From Blumeriella jaapii (Eukaryota; Ascomycota; Leotiomycetes; Helotiales; Drepanopezizaceae), in the NCBI GenBank assembly GCA_009599575.1, contig VWND01000012.1, positions 434,001-498,000 on the forward strand: DNA of 64,000 nucleotides, written 5' to 3'. The translations under genes were made by a program, and so were the position numbers. The stretch's first letter is position 1, and every line of letters starts with the position of its first letter. The notes beneath the pieces are model-generated. The model was given only the letters and a program-made list of their open reading frames with translations, ran no database searches and was not told where the DNA came from. Below are positions 37,107 through 49,299 of this stretch, piece after piece.

Positions 37107-40100
37107 TAGTAAACAATCTTGTAAGCACTTTTTTTCTTTTCGGTTATAAGTAAAATTACGATTTAAATTATACTTTCAGCGGGATTATCGTTCGGTTGCT
37201 TTTAAATCTTTTCAAAAGGTTTTTTTTTTTAAAAGTATAATCGCTTTAATCGGAATCGTCGTCGGAATCGCTAAAATCGGAGTCGCTGTTTAAATCAAAA
37301 TTTAAAAAATAAATTTGCTGGTTTTTTTTATAAAATCGCTTTAACCGGTTAGCGGCGAACGTTTTTTTCAGTTTTGTTTTATCGAGTTTCGTAAGCTTAT
37401 AATAGCTTTTATTTAATTCGGCCTCGCATATTTCGTAAAATCCGAGCCATTTATAATTAAGCTTAGTATCGGCCGATTTATTAATAGCGCGCTAAACGTC
37501 GTAAACTAAAATCAAATCTTTTTTTTTAATTAGCGTTTTTTTTAAAACCTTGGTTTTATTTCAGACTTTTTTAGCTGCTTTTCTATACTTTTTTTTTTTT
37601 TAAATTATTTCTTTTATATTTATATCGCGATAATCGAACTGTTTAAATTTTATTATTAATAAATTTGCTTTCGTTTTTATTTTAACTACGTTATAAAACT
37701 TTTATATAAACCATTTTGTTTCTAAAATCAATCGAGCGTTTTTGCCGTATTAAATAAAAAATAAAATTATTTTAATAAAAGCGTGTATGCATATACGTAT
37801 AATAAAAAGCATTTTCGAAAATTTCCGCGATCAACGCTTATAGCCCCTTCGAATAGCTTTTGAAAAGCCGTTAAAAATATTTTTATAACTTCGTTTAACG
37901 GATCCGTTGCTTTTCGAATTATAAACTAAAATTTAAATGCGCTGAATACCGTATTTTTGTAAAAGTTTCGACAACGCTTTTATTCTCGGGTTTATTATCA
38001 ACGTTTAACTTACCAAACAAACCGTGTCGATATATAATATTTTCTTAAAAAAAAGTCGTTATAATTTCGAAAATAACGTTTCGGAAAAGTCGCTTTTTAA
38101 GCTATTCAAATAAATCGTTAATAGCAAATACGAAGCATATATAACCGCGATCGGTAATTAATACGCGTATAACGTCGAAATTGATTTTTTCCTAAATTCC
38201 AAAAGATTACGTCGGATATAATAGATTTTTTTTTCGGCCAGATTTTCGTTTTTAATAAAAAATGCAATTTTTAACGAAAGCTTTGCAATTTTCGAAGTAT
38301 TCTTTTTATTAAAAATCGTTTTTGATTCGATAATAAATAGCTTCAACTTTTTTATAAAACACTTTTTCGTAGGCTTTTTTTATAACTTGAAACTTATCGG
38401 TTTTATTGTTTACTACTAAGCGTTTTTAATATATATTATCTTTTATTTTATATAGCTTTTTATTAGCTAAAATATAATCGAAAACTTAGTTTTTAAATAA
38501 TTTAAATTAATAATTTAATACGCTAAATAATTTAAATAAAATAATTAAATAATACGCGATTAAATAAAAATCCTCGGTTTCGTAATTATCGATTAAAAAT
38601 TTATTTTTTTTATTAATCGGCTTATTCCGATCGTTTTCGGTCAAATTTATTCGCGGTGCTAGCCGAAATAATAACGCGAATGCTTTTTCGGCCCGAAAAT
38701 TAATATTTTTTACTCGCGGTGCCAGCCGAAATAACAACGCGAATAGTTTTGGCTTTGTAAAACCTAAAGCGCAAATAGCGAAGCAGCCGATTTCGTCAGC
38801 GATTTATTCGTCGATATTTTATTCGCTTTATTTAGCGAAATCAGACGGATAAAAGCGTTTTCGTTTGAAAAAGCCGTTTGCCGCTATATTAATTATCTTT
38901 TTAATATATTTAATTTCGAAATTTATAAATCGCATTTAAGCTATTTAATTAATAACGAATGCTTTTGGCAAATTATTAGCTTTTTTATTTAATTAATCGA
39001 TAAAGATTTTTGCGTTTGTTTCCAAAATGAAATATACGCCGTACAATTCGTTTTTTATTTTTTTTATTGTTTTAAAAGCGCTTCGACATTTTCGTTTAAT
39101 AGCATCGTAGCGTATTTTAGCGAAGAATTATAAGCCGCTTTCGAATCGTAAAAAATACCGTTTTTTGTTTTTATCGATTTATTATAATATAACTTTTTAA
39201 CCGAAAATATTAGCGTCGATAATCAAAATAATTTTTTTTGCGTTTGGGCTATAATCGATCCGCATAAATAATAAAACCGATAAAAAATCGTTTTTAAAAA
39301 CTTTTATAACTTTGCTTTGTTTTTCTTCCCAAACGAAATCGACACTTTTTTTTATTATAACGTAAATAAATGCAGCTTTCTGAAAAAAGTTTTTAATTTA
39401 ATTGCGGTAATAAATTACAACGCCAATAAAAGCTTTGGCTTCGGTAATATTTTCACACTTTTCTTATTCGCAGATTTTTTTAATTTTTTTTCGTTGAAAA
39501 TAGCGGCTAGCGCTGTTAATCATATAGCCAACGATATTCATTTCGGATATGCAAAATTTTAATCGAGAGCCGATAATAGCCTTGGCTTTTTCGAAGCAAA
39601 TTATAATTTTATCGATATTTTAAATATATTTTATTATATAGCGTCGAATTTTAAAAAAAATTTCCTTATTATTATAATATAACTTAAGGCTTTTTATTTC
39701 GACGTCGTTAATATAAAAAAAAGCAATATTAAAAATGCAAATTATAAAAATCTTATATACGATTTTTACGAATTAAGCGACCGAATTAATAGCTTTTATA
39801 AGTATTTTGTTATACGCAATAAACTTATTAAAATTTAAATTGCCGTTATATTTCGAAATCGTAAATTAAATACTAAATAATTATAACCGGAAAACAAATC
39901 GAAAAAAAAAACAATTGTTAATTTTGCGAATTCGTTTGAAAATTGGTCGACGTTAAATAGCACGTTAGCGTTTCGTATCGTTATTTTATTTATTTCGACG
40001 ATTGCGGTAATAAATCTGTAAATGTTTTTCTTTTTTTTTGCAACGATAAATTATTTGTTTTTATATAAGCCGTGGCAAAATTCGAAAATCCTTTGCTTAA

Positions 40101-41690
40101 TTCGTTTTTTTAGCATTTCGATTATTTTATTTTAAAAAGCTCTGGAAATTAAAAAGATTTTTTTTTGCCAGGCTTCGTAAAATACGGTTTTGATATCGAT
40201 ATAAAATATAACGTCAAAGCTAAATTGGCCTATTTCGGTAAAATCGAAAGCTATAACCTTTTTTCGATTGCGTAAAACTTCGTACAAAACCTTTTTTTTT
40301 TTTAACAGAAATTAAATTCCGATTACTAAATTATTAAATTGTTTTTTTGTAAATCGGCTGCTAAATAATAAGCTGGAAAATCGGCCGGTAATAAATTTTT
40401 CGAATTCGCCGGTAATTAATTAAAATAGTTTTATTATTTTATTTTTTTCGAACCAATCGTTTATTTTTCCGGAAATATTTTTACCGGATTCGCTAAAATT
40501 CACGAATCGTATTTTATCAGCTTTACGCTTATAAAAAATACTGATATTAATACAAAAAAGTAAAATATATAAATCGGATTTGTTTAATACAAAAACGAAA
40601 TCTTCGGAATTTTTATTTCCGAATTAATAACCAAAAATATTAATATTAGCTAATTTTATTCGCGGTGCCATTTCGATTAATAACGCGAATGCTTTTAGCC
40701 GAGTATTTTCCAAGTTTTGTTATAACTTAGCGTTTGTTCTAAAACTAAAGCCGGCTATTCGTTTTCCGATAAAACGTCGACTAAAAAGATTTTGTCGCCG
40801 GCGACGGTGATTTGACTTTGGAAAAATCGGTTCCAGTTTTAAAAAAAAGCTTTTATTTGGCCGTTTTCGATATATTTAAAACTGACGAAATTCTTCAGGA
40901 TTCAAAGCATTTTAAAAATAATAAAATAAAAGCATTTTTTTATTATCAAAAAATCTTTATAAATAATAATATTTTTAACGTCGATTTTTATATTTCGTAT
41001 AATTTTATCGAATTTAATAATATTTTTATTAACAGTCGTATAAATTATTCGTTTATCGGTAATAATCGGAATACTATTAGTTTCGGCCGTTTTTTAATTT
41101 ATGCAATTGACTTCGGTTCTATTATCGAATAAAACGAAAGCGGTCGTACTTTTTTTAAATATTATTTTTATTTTTAATGTTTTTATAGCCGTATAAAAGC
41201 AGTTTCGTCGTTTTGACTTCTGAATCTTTATAAGAAGGACCAAAAGGCTGACTTTTTCCGAGGATTTTTTTCTATCGGCTAAATTAACTGCGGTATTATA
41301 AATTTTTTTTTGGTTTTTTTTTAATTTAAAATCGCTTTTTCCTCGGGTGATTTCAATTTTTCGTTTTTTTTTAATGCAAAAATTTGTTTATTAATAACTT
41401 TGTCGAATCTTTTTTTTATATTAAATAAATCGCTGAATTTCAATTTAATTTTTTATTTTATGATTTTTTTAATAGCTTCGTCGACGGCTTCGAAGCTGAT
41501 ATATTTATCGATTTATTTCTCGCTTCGCATTAATAATAAGCGCTTAAAAGCTGGTACTTTCTGAATAATTTAAACCGGAATATCGGTGTCGATATTTTTT
41601 ATATCGTTATTAATTTTTTTTATTATAAGCGTTTTTTTAATAGTTTTATCGGTTTTTTTTCGAATTTCAAAATCTTTTTCTTTTTCGATT
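37107..41690 (-). pseudogene. pol: E1-b pol remnant (PR-RT-RH-IN)
   Basis: This polyprotein is read right to left. The protease is near 41100..41145 (LFDNRTEVNCIN). RT follows, with the FYxNDVG box near 39700. RNase H and the linker with the repeated block LFRLAPR are at 38507..38760. Integrase spans 38350..37800. The acidic Asp-rich tail is at about 37250..37300. It is broken by Gln/Trp stops throughout. Confidence 0.85.
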
Positions 41691-42094
41691 CTAACGTTTT
41701 TTTTTATATTAGTTAGTTTAGCGAATAAAACAAAAGTATTTTGCTTTTTTATAATTCGCTGATTTAATTATACAATTATAATATTTGCAAATGCGATATT
41801 TGTATTAGCAATATATATATTTATTTTTTATTTATATATTTAAACTTTATTTACGCTTGGGATAAAAGTTTTTTTTTTGATTAATACGCTTTTTGGAATG
41901 TTTTTTTTTTATTAATAAAAATCGTTTTTGCATTTTTCCTGTTTTTTAAACAGTCGTTCTATTCCGTACTTCTCACCTTTAAGCGAATAATATTCAACCA
42001 GCTTTGATTTTCAGCTTTATTAAAAGGGTCCATTTCTGTTTTCGTCGGGCCGAGGCAAATCGCTTCGTATTTATTAATATAACAAATACTATTG

Positions 42095-43460
42095 TTTATA
42101 CAAAAATTAAACGCTTTGCATTTAAAACGAATATAAGGTTTTTCGCAGTAAATTTTTTTGTTATTACAAAATCCATATTTAAAACTACGAAGTTTTTTTT
42201 AATAATTCCTTTTACTATTTTAATAACCGCGATTTTGATTTCCGCGTTGGTTTTTTTTTTCCTTTAATAATCGTTATTATAATTAATATTTTGCTGATTC
42301 TGATCGCTAACACGGAAAGATTGCCATTAAGCAGCTATTATTTTTACGGTAGCTTAGCGAAGCTGATCGCTTCGCGTATTTTAAAAAAAATAATTGTTAT
42401 AAAAGCTATTTTAATCGTTTTTATTATTCGAATTAACGTAAAAAAGTTTTTTCTGCTATTATATAAAACCTTCGATTTTGCTTTGTAATCCTTGAATCTT
42501 AATATCGGTAAATTTTAATACGAAAATTTCGATGTTTTTATCAAGCTTTTCCAAGCCTGTAAGTTTTGCAAAACGATTAAATAATATAATAACTGGCTGT
42601 TTTTTAGCGATTTCGATAATTTTTAATAGCTGGGCATATTTTTGCATTAGAGCTTCCACGTCTTTTTTGTAAATAGAAAAAGAAGATTTCTTTTGATTTA
42701 TAATTTCGATAATACGTTCGCTTTAGTTTTGTTTAAGAACGAATTTCACAAATTTAAAATACTAATCGAAGGTTTTAAAATCTTATTTATTAACTTTAAA
42801 ATATTTAATAATCTTATTGCGAATATTAATTAAAAAGCTAAATAAAAATAATTTTTTCTGCTTAATTTCGCTTAAAACCTTTTTGTTAACGAAAACGTCA
42901 GAAACTCTCGTATAAATACGATAATAAATTTTAAGTTTTTTGGCTTAACGAGTTATTATAATAAACTATTTAAAAAAAGCGATAATATCGCGAATTTGCT
43001 AGCGATCGTGGTTTCGGAATTTCGATTTCAAAACTTTAATTAGCTTGCGCCAGTTTCGAGCTTTAATAGCCTTTTATTTATTTATCGATTTAATAATATT
43101 TTTAATAATTGAATTACAATAGCGAAAGAATTTATCGAATATCTCAGTCTTAAAAACTTCGAAATCCTCACAGGTTTTTTTATATTTCTCGATAAAATCG
43201 GTAATATTGGCGCTATTAAATAAAAATGCATCAGAGGAGCCAGAAAAAAACATGCGACCTCGCATAAGAAAACGAAAAGCGTCGTTGTTTATAATATTAG
43301 CGAAAGTATTAGTAAGATTTGAATTAGCTAAATAAGTGTTTTCTGGAATTACAAATTAAAAGTTTTTAATATAAAATAAATCGTTTTTAATAAAGGAGCT
43401 ATTAAAAAAGTCTTTATGTTTTTTGAAAAAATTAAATAAAATAAGATTGCGTCCAGACAT
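42095..43460 (-). pseudogene. gag: E1-b gag remnant
   Basis: This is the capsid gene, starting at an ATG complementary to 43458..43460 (MSGRNLILF). Open pieces at 43265..43074 (NSANITDFIEKY, FRYC) and 42659..42459 match E1-c gag and are less damaged. Intervening stops are at Gln/Trp sites. Confidence 0.82.
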
Positions 43461-44035
43461 TTGAATAATATATTAAAAAACTTGTTTTTTAATAAATTAA
43501 TTAAATTGATATAATATTGCTATATAATCCACGGTTTCGATATTCCGTGGCTCAGGCCAATGCACGTACAGCTATTTTCTTACTACTTTTAATAAAAAGC
43601 CGCAAATTGTAATTGCTATAATTACAAAGCGTAAAATCAAAAGATTAAATTCTCGCCAGGCGTTTAACCAAAAGAAATCTAGTTTAAAAGGGCCGAGCGC
43701 AGCGGTCGAAGCGTACGAACCAATATTCGATTTGTTATTTTTAAATAAAAAAGCGATTTTCGAGCTTTAAATTTCGCACGGTTCAGAATTGCCTAACCGT
43801 AATTTCAAACGTTTCTAAAATATATTGCATTTTTATAATTCAATAATTATGCGTAAAATAAAAAAAGTTATTAAAGGTCCTTTATATAATACAATTGCGA
43901 ACAACACTATATAAAAGGTCTTTAAGCCGTAATAGCGAAATATCGAAATCGACTTTAATTATAAATTTAAAAAATATATCGGCGAATATATAAAAACGAA
44001 ACACCGAAGTTTAAATCCCTGCGTAAATTATCAAA
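43461..44035 (-). other. E1-b leader
   Basis: This is the leader between the 5' LTR and gag. In element orientation it begins TTTGATAATTTACGCAGGG (possible primer-binding site), then no gene. Confidence 0.55.
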
Positions 44036-44302
44036 TATAAAAATAGATAAGAAAACCAAACTAATACGGCCATATATCGGTAAATAAAATAGTTTAGGAA
44101 ATCTTTAAAAAAAATTAAAAAAAAAAAAAGAAAAATAAATGAAAATATAAATTGAACTGCGTCCCTTTGGTATTATTTAAGGGGATGCTTTGCTTTTATA
44201 CCTGTTGAAAATAATCAGTGGCAGGGGGTTTCGGAGGGGTCCATGCCTCGACCATAGCTAAAACTACCAACTCCCATTAATACAAGGTATCTCCGTTTTA
44301 CA
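44036..44302 (-). repeat. E1-b 5' LTR
   Basis: This 267-bp LTR is in reverse orientation. Its plus-strand right end CCGTTTTACA is intact, and its inner end is RIPed. It is followed by one base and then the E2-a LTR. Confidence 0.94.
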
Positions 44303-44303
44303 A

Positions 44304-44570
44304 TATAACGATTTAATCAGTCGAAGGGCTGAGAGATCAGTCAACTGGTCGCCGTATTTATATGGTATAAAACGAGCTTTTGGTTTTGTAACAAAAATAT
44401 TTACTTAAAATCAACAACTGCAGAAGGCAGAGGTTGTTAAAAGGAAAGGGCCTTATATATATAAATAATTTCCACAGTTGATAGGAAGACCCATCAGAAG
44501 ACCAGGGAGCTTGCAACTATACGTAGTTGCTGGGGTGACACACGAGGTGGCAAAAGAGTGAATCGTCACA
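44304..44570 (-). repeat. E2-a 5' LTR, displaced
   Basis: This 267-bp LTR looks solitary but is the 5' LTR of E2-a, 29 kb from its body. The outer end ATCGTCACA is intact and the sequence is the least mutated E2 LTR here. The flank ATTTA (44571..44575) matches 9205..9209. A TATATATATA box lies near 44456, consistent with a promoter in minus orientation. Confidence 0.93.
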
Positions 44571-45986
44571 ATTTATATCGAAAAAAAACGGAAATTTACG
44601 ATTATACGTCGATTATAGAATTTAAACGCAGTTACGGTTAAAAATCGAATTTTTTTATCTTTTATAAACGAAACTTTGAATCGTTTAGAAAAAGTTAAAA
44701 TATTTACTAAGCTAGATTTTATTTGGGCGTATTACCGTTTTCGAATAAAAAAGAGAAATAAATGGAAGACTGCGTTTCGCATTCGTTACGAACATTTCGA
44801 ATACTACGTATTACTTTTCGGCTTTTCGAACGCATTAGCAATTTTCCAAGCGTATATTAATTAAGCTTTAGTCGGTTTAATAAATATTACGTATATAATT
44901 TATTTCGACGATATTTTAATATTTTTCGAAAACTCCGACGATTATATAAACGCGGTAAAAAAAGTTTTCGAAAGATTTCGTACTAATAAACTTTACGAAA
45001 ATCTAAAAAAATATGCTTTCGATACGAATACGGTCGAGTTTCTAGGCTTCGTCGTTATTTTTTACGGAAATTAAAATGGATCCAAAAAAAATAAATAATA
45101 TTCGGAAATAGCCTTTTTTTATTACGTGGCGAAATATTCAAATGTTTTTGGGTTTTATTAATTTTTACAAACGTTTTATTAAAAATTACGCTAAGCTTTG
45201 CCGATTTATTACAAATCTTTTAAAAAGAATGCAACGAGAAAAAATGTCGGGCCTTTTTCGTTTTTTATTCGAAGCGAAAATCGCTTTTTTATTTTTAAAA
45301 AAAAAGTTTTGCCGAGCATCGATTCTACGCTATTTCGATTTTCGATTAAAAATTCAAATCGAAACAAACGCTTCGAAATTCGCTATAAGCGGAATATTAT
45401 TTTAATTATTCGAAAAAGGTGCGAAGGCACGTTGGCATTTTATCGCGTATTATTCGAAAAAGCTTTTTTTTATAAAACAAAAATACGAAGTTTACGACGC
45501 TGAGCTAATAGCTATAGTTTACGCTTTTAAACAATGGAGCTAATACTTACGTGGCGCTTCGACGTTATTACTATACGTATAAATTATTACAATTTAAAAT
45601 ACTTTTTTACGAAAAAACGTTTAAACGGACGCCAAGCGAAATGGACCGACGAGCTAGCTGAATACGATTTTGCAATCGAATATAAAACAAAAGTTTTTAA
45701 TCCGGCGGATAATCTTTTCCGCCGGCCAAATTTAAAAAAAGATTTAGAAAAAAATAACGAACAGCTGCTTATGCTGCATCGTAAGCTAAAACTAGCTTAT
45801 TTAAGAAATTCTAGGATATTTTTCGCAGTAGAAATACGCTTAAAATCGGGGCATAAACCATTTCGCGCCGATAAGTATTCGAAGCTTTTATTAACGGAAT
45901 CAGAAGGTAAAAAGCAAGCGGGAAGGAGCCAAATAAAAGGCTTTTTCGCCGGATTGTTTTTTGCTAGTATTATTAATTGCAAACAG
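44571..45986 (+). mobile_element. E3: Ty3/gypsy element, middle piece
   Basis: This is the continuation of E3 after E2-a, with RT and RNase H. It is cut at 45986 by the 3' LTR of E2-b; the remainder lies outside the window. It is clearly less degraded than E1 and E2 bodies around it. Confidence 0.88.
44571..45986 (+). pseudogene. pol: E3 pol remnant, part 2 (RT, RNase H)
   Basis: RT resumes with LRLYVDYR near 44600. One base is missing after that motif (about 44617..44625), shifting the frame. An open part at 44676..44864 follows (FTKLDFIWAYYRFRI, WKTAFRIRY). The catalytic box is intact as YFDDILIF near 44905, one of the few unmutated active sites here. Then FLGFxNFYKRFI (45142..45190), RNase H with ETNASKFAISGIL near 45360, and the closing NLKYFFTKKRLNGRQAKW to NPADNLFRRP at 45590..45730, in an open frame of 185 codons that runs into the E2-b LTR. 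Confidence 0.87.
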
Positions 45987-46251
45987 TATAACGATCTAAT
46001 TAGTCGAAGGGCTGGGAGATCAGTCAACTGGTCGCCGTATTCATATGGTATAAAACGAGCCTTTGGTTGTGTAATAAAAATATTCATTTAGGATTAACAA
46101 TTGCAAAAGGCAAAGATTATTAAAAAAAAAAAGCTTTATATATATAAATAATTTCCATAGTTAATAAAAAAATCTATCAGAAGACCAGAAAGCTTGCAGC
46201 TATACGTAATTGCTAGGATAATACGAGAGATTAAAAAAATAAATCGTTACA
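45987..46251 (-). repeat. E2-b 3' LTR
   Basis: This 265-bp LTR has ends mutated to TATAACGAT and ATCGTTACA. Its left flank is E3 RNase H-downstream sequence (AACAG at 45982..45986). Confidence 0.93.
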
Positions 46252-46329
46252 TTACTTTTCCGTCCGAAAAAAGCGCGCTTTCGAGCTTTTATTTATTAAT
46301 ACGTCGCTATTCAAATAATCGTACGAATT

Positions 46330-47411
46330 TAAATCTTCGGAATACGCTTTTAGCTAATTTATAAATTTTGCAAAAAAACCGGAAAGCTTTTTATACGCCA
46401 AATGAAAATCGAGTATTTTTAGAAAAGCATATATAAAATTAAACGCGGAATACTACGTAAGATTTTTATTTAAGCCTATTTAAAAAGCTTTGTATTAAAA
46501 AATCTTCCGTTGCATTCGATAAGCGATTAATTTTTCGACTTCGTATTTAAGCTTACTAATTATATTAATAAATTCAAAAGCTAAATTAATCTGATTTAAA
46601 AGCGCGTCGTTAGCTGTTTTACGCAGTCGATTAGCGTAAAAAACTGAGTGTACGTTTATAATATTAAAAAGATTTAATTTAAAAGCGTTATCGAAAATTT
46701 TAGCTACAATTTTGAAAAAGCCGTTTGTAAAATTGTCGAGCTTGCGAAAAGGTCGGAAAATCGGAAATAAACGTATATCGAGCCAAACGTAATCGCTAAT
46801 ATTAAAATCGATCGCGCGGCGAAATTTATTCGTATTTTTTTTTATTTTATTATAAGTTTATTAAAAATACGATTTAGCGAGATTTCAAGCGTCGTAATAG
46901 CGGCGAGCGTACGCACGAGCTTCGTCTGCGTTTAGCTTATATAAAAAATTGAAAAAAAAAAAAGTATCGAGCTTTCAGTTTTAATTAATATAAAAAATAT
47001 AATCGTGTATAATTTTAAAAAATAAAAAGCTATTTAAACTCTCGTAAAAAAGGACTATTTGGGCGAAATCTATTATTAAAAGAAATTCGCTTTAATCGTT
47101 TTAATAAAAATTTACGAAAAATCGAAAGCGTTTTTGCAAATATTAATTGTAAATTTCGGTTTAACCATCGGTTTTAAAATAAGCGGCTGTCGAAAACTTT
47201 AATTGCGTATCGAATATTTTGTTTAGTTCAGATTAAAAAGTAAACTAATATTAAAAGTTACGATCGCTAATAATACTTTTTAAAAGGCTAAAATATTTAT
47301 ATACGTGAAATATATATAATTTAACGAGGTTTCGAGCGTCGATATTTTTATAGTAAAAAATCGAAATGGTCTGCTTGAAAAAGCGATTTATTATTACGAA
47401 TACGTTATCGT
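46330..47411 (-). pseudogene. pol: E2-b pol, C-terminal part
   Basis: This is the integrase C-terminal region, GPF-like module and chromodomain-like end of E2-b, aligned to 52480..53480 of E2-c. It is heavily stopped. The frame continues at 53823. Confidence 0.8.
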
Positions 47412-47676
47412 TATGACGACTCACTCTTTTGGCCCCTCGTGTCACCCTAGCAACTACGTGTAGCTGCAAGCTCCCTGGTCTTCTGATGGGTCTTTTTATT
47501 AATTATGGAAATTATTTATATATATAAGACTTTTTCTTTTTAGCAATTTTTGCCTTTTACAATTGTTAATCCTAAGTAAATATTTTTGTTACAAAACTAA
47601 AAGCTCGTTTTATATTATATAAATACGGCGACTAGTTAACTGATTTCTTAGCCCTTCGATTAATTAAATCGTTATA
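47412..47676 (+). repeat. E2-c 5' LTR
   Basis: This 265-bp LTR starts TATGACGACTCAC and ends ATCGTTATA. A TATATATATAAG box lies near 47518. The first half is lightly mutated and the second half more so. Confidence 0.95.
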
Positions 47677-49130
47677 TTATTAACAATTTTTTTTCTACGC
47701 TGGCGACGGCGTAATTATTTTTTTTTTCGAATTTCTCACGGATTATATCAAAATAATCGACCGGTCGTAAAAAAGTTTATTTTCGCATTTCGCGAAAAAT
47801 AGCTTTTATTCAACGATTTCTTTTTTAGCAAAGCTTTTCAGCTTTTGCTATTATATTTTAATTTTTTTTTTAATCAGCGAAAAAGCAGCTTTTTTTAAAA
47901 GCTTTTTCTTTTGAAAAACAGTTTTTTTCTCGAAGAAAAAAAAAAAAAGAAAAAAGCAAAGCGCTAATTATTTCGCCTGCTATTTTTTCGCAGCTTAACG
48001 CTAAAAGCGTTTAATTAAAACTTTTGCAAAATCAATTAAAAAAGCGCAAAAGCGTAAACGATAACTTTTGGAAATTATACGATTGCGACAGATTTTTTAA
48101 TTAAAGCGTTTAATAAAATCTATCGAACGTACTTTTGCTAATCGCGAATCTGCTGCTTTTTTTCTTTTTCGTAACGTTTTATTTTAATTAATAAACGTTG
48201 CAAATTAATTTCTACGTTTTTCGCGAACTTTTTTTGAATTTTTTTATAACGGCCAAGATTTTAGCGCGCTTTTTAAATGCTATAATTTTTATTTATCTGC
48301 TGATTTTCGACTAGCTCGTATAAAACGTGTTTCGAATTTTAAATTTAAGCTAAATAATAGTAAAAATTACAAAGCACGCTAACAAAAAATTAAAGTTTTC
48401 GATAATTTCGAATTTTATTACGATTATTTCGTTAGCGATCGATTTCGCAAAAATTATATATTCGATTAAACCGAAAGCGTAGCAAAAAAAATTTTTATTC
48501 CGCGTATTTTAAACCGTTCCGATTTTATATTTCTCGAAAAATTAATAAAAAAAATCGCCGATTTTCTGGCCGATTTTTCAAACGTTCAAAAAGCCGAAAA
48601 CGAATTTAAAATACTTGCAATAAATACGTACGACGACTTTTAGCGATTTTATTTGCGATTTTCTATTTTCGCAGCGAACGCTTAAATACGAATTAATAAA
48701 TAGCTTCGGAACGCTTTTCGCGATAAAATACTAAAACGTTTACGAAAAAAGCTGCATTTGGAATAAACGCGTACAACGACTTTTAAAAATTGGCTTACCG
48801 CCGTTCGTTAAAAAAAATAAAATTAATTGGCTAAACGAATTTTATACGCGAATCGCTTTTTAATTAAATTTATTATTTATTAAAATAGTAGGTTTTTAAC
48901 CAAAGCGTACTACGAATTAAATCGTACGTACGAAAGTCGTTCAAATGCTTTATAAGCTTTTTTTCAGCCCTTTGCTGCTTTTTTTTTTTTTTTACGTTAA
49001 AACGCCTTTTTTAGCGTTTTTTTTTTTTCGATCGGATTAACGACAACGCTCGTTTTCTATATTTTATATCAAAAAGTTTAAAAAAGCTAATTTGTACGAT
49101 TTTTTACGGACCGATTTTCGGTTTTATTTA
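47677..49130 (+). pseudogene. gag: E2-c leader and gag remnant
   Basis: After the LTR comes a short leader containing TGGCGACGGCGTAA (47703..47716), which could be a primer-binding site some 26 bases from the LTR. Gag follows: blocks reading LAINTYDDF near 48615, ANAQIQIN near 48690, TRTTTFKNWLTAV near 48770 and a basic C-terminal part. The frame has many stops and a precise start is not visible. Confidence 0.7.
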
Positions 49131-49299
49131 AAAGCCTTTCCAGGCTGGTAAATATAAACGAAGTCGAACCGGCCGAAAATTCGCTTTTTAATAATAATAA
49201 TAAAAACGAAAACCTTTTTCCAAACGATTTTTAAAACGCATACGAAAAAGTTAAAAGTTTTTTCGTTAATCGAAAAAACGCTTAGGCTTAAGCAAAGCT

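Larger units (their letters stand above)
36178..44302 (-). mobile_element. E1-b: Ty3/gypsy element, 5' piece
   Basis: Read right to left this holds the 5' LTR, leader, gag, pol, spacer and the N-terminal part of ORF3, up to the LINE insertion site. It is continuous with 15366..18558. On its right it abuts the displaced 5' LTR of E2-a. Confidence 0.93.
45987..47411 (-). mobile_element. E2-b: Ty3/gypsy element, 3' piece
   Basis: This is the 3' LTR and the C-terminal pol region of a second minus-strand E2. It is interrupted at 47411 by E2-c and continues at 53823. The ATCGT duplication (47407..47411 and 53823..53827) proves the join. Confidence 0.93.

Noticed and set aside
45797..46087. 96-codon minus-strand frame
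   Set aside because: It overlaps E3 pol on the other strand and the E2-b LTR, so it has no independent coding support.
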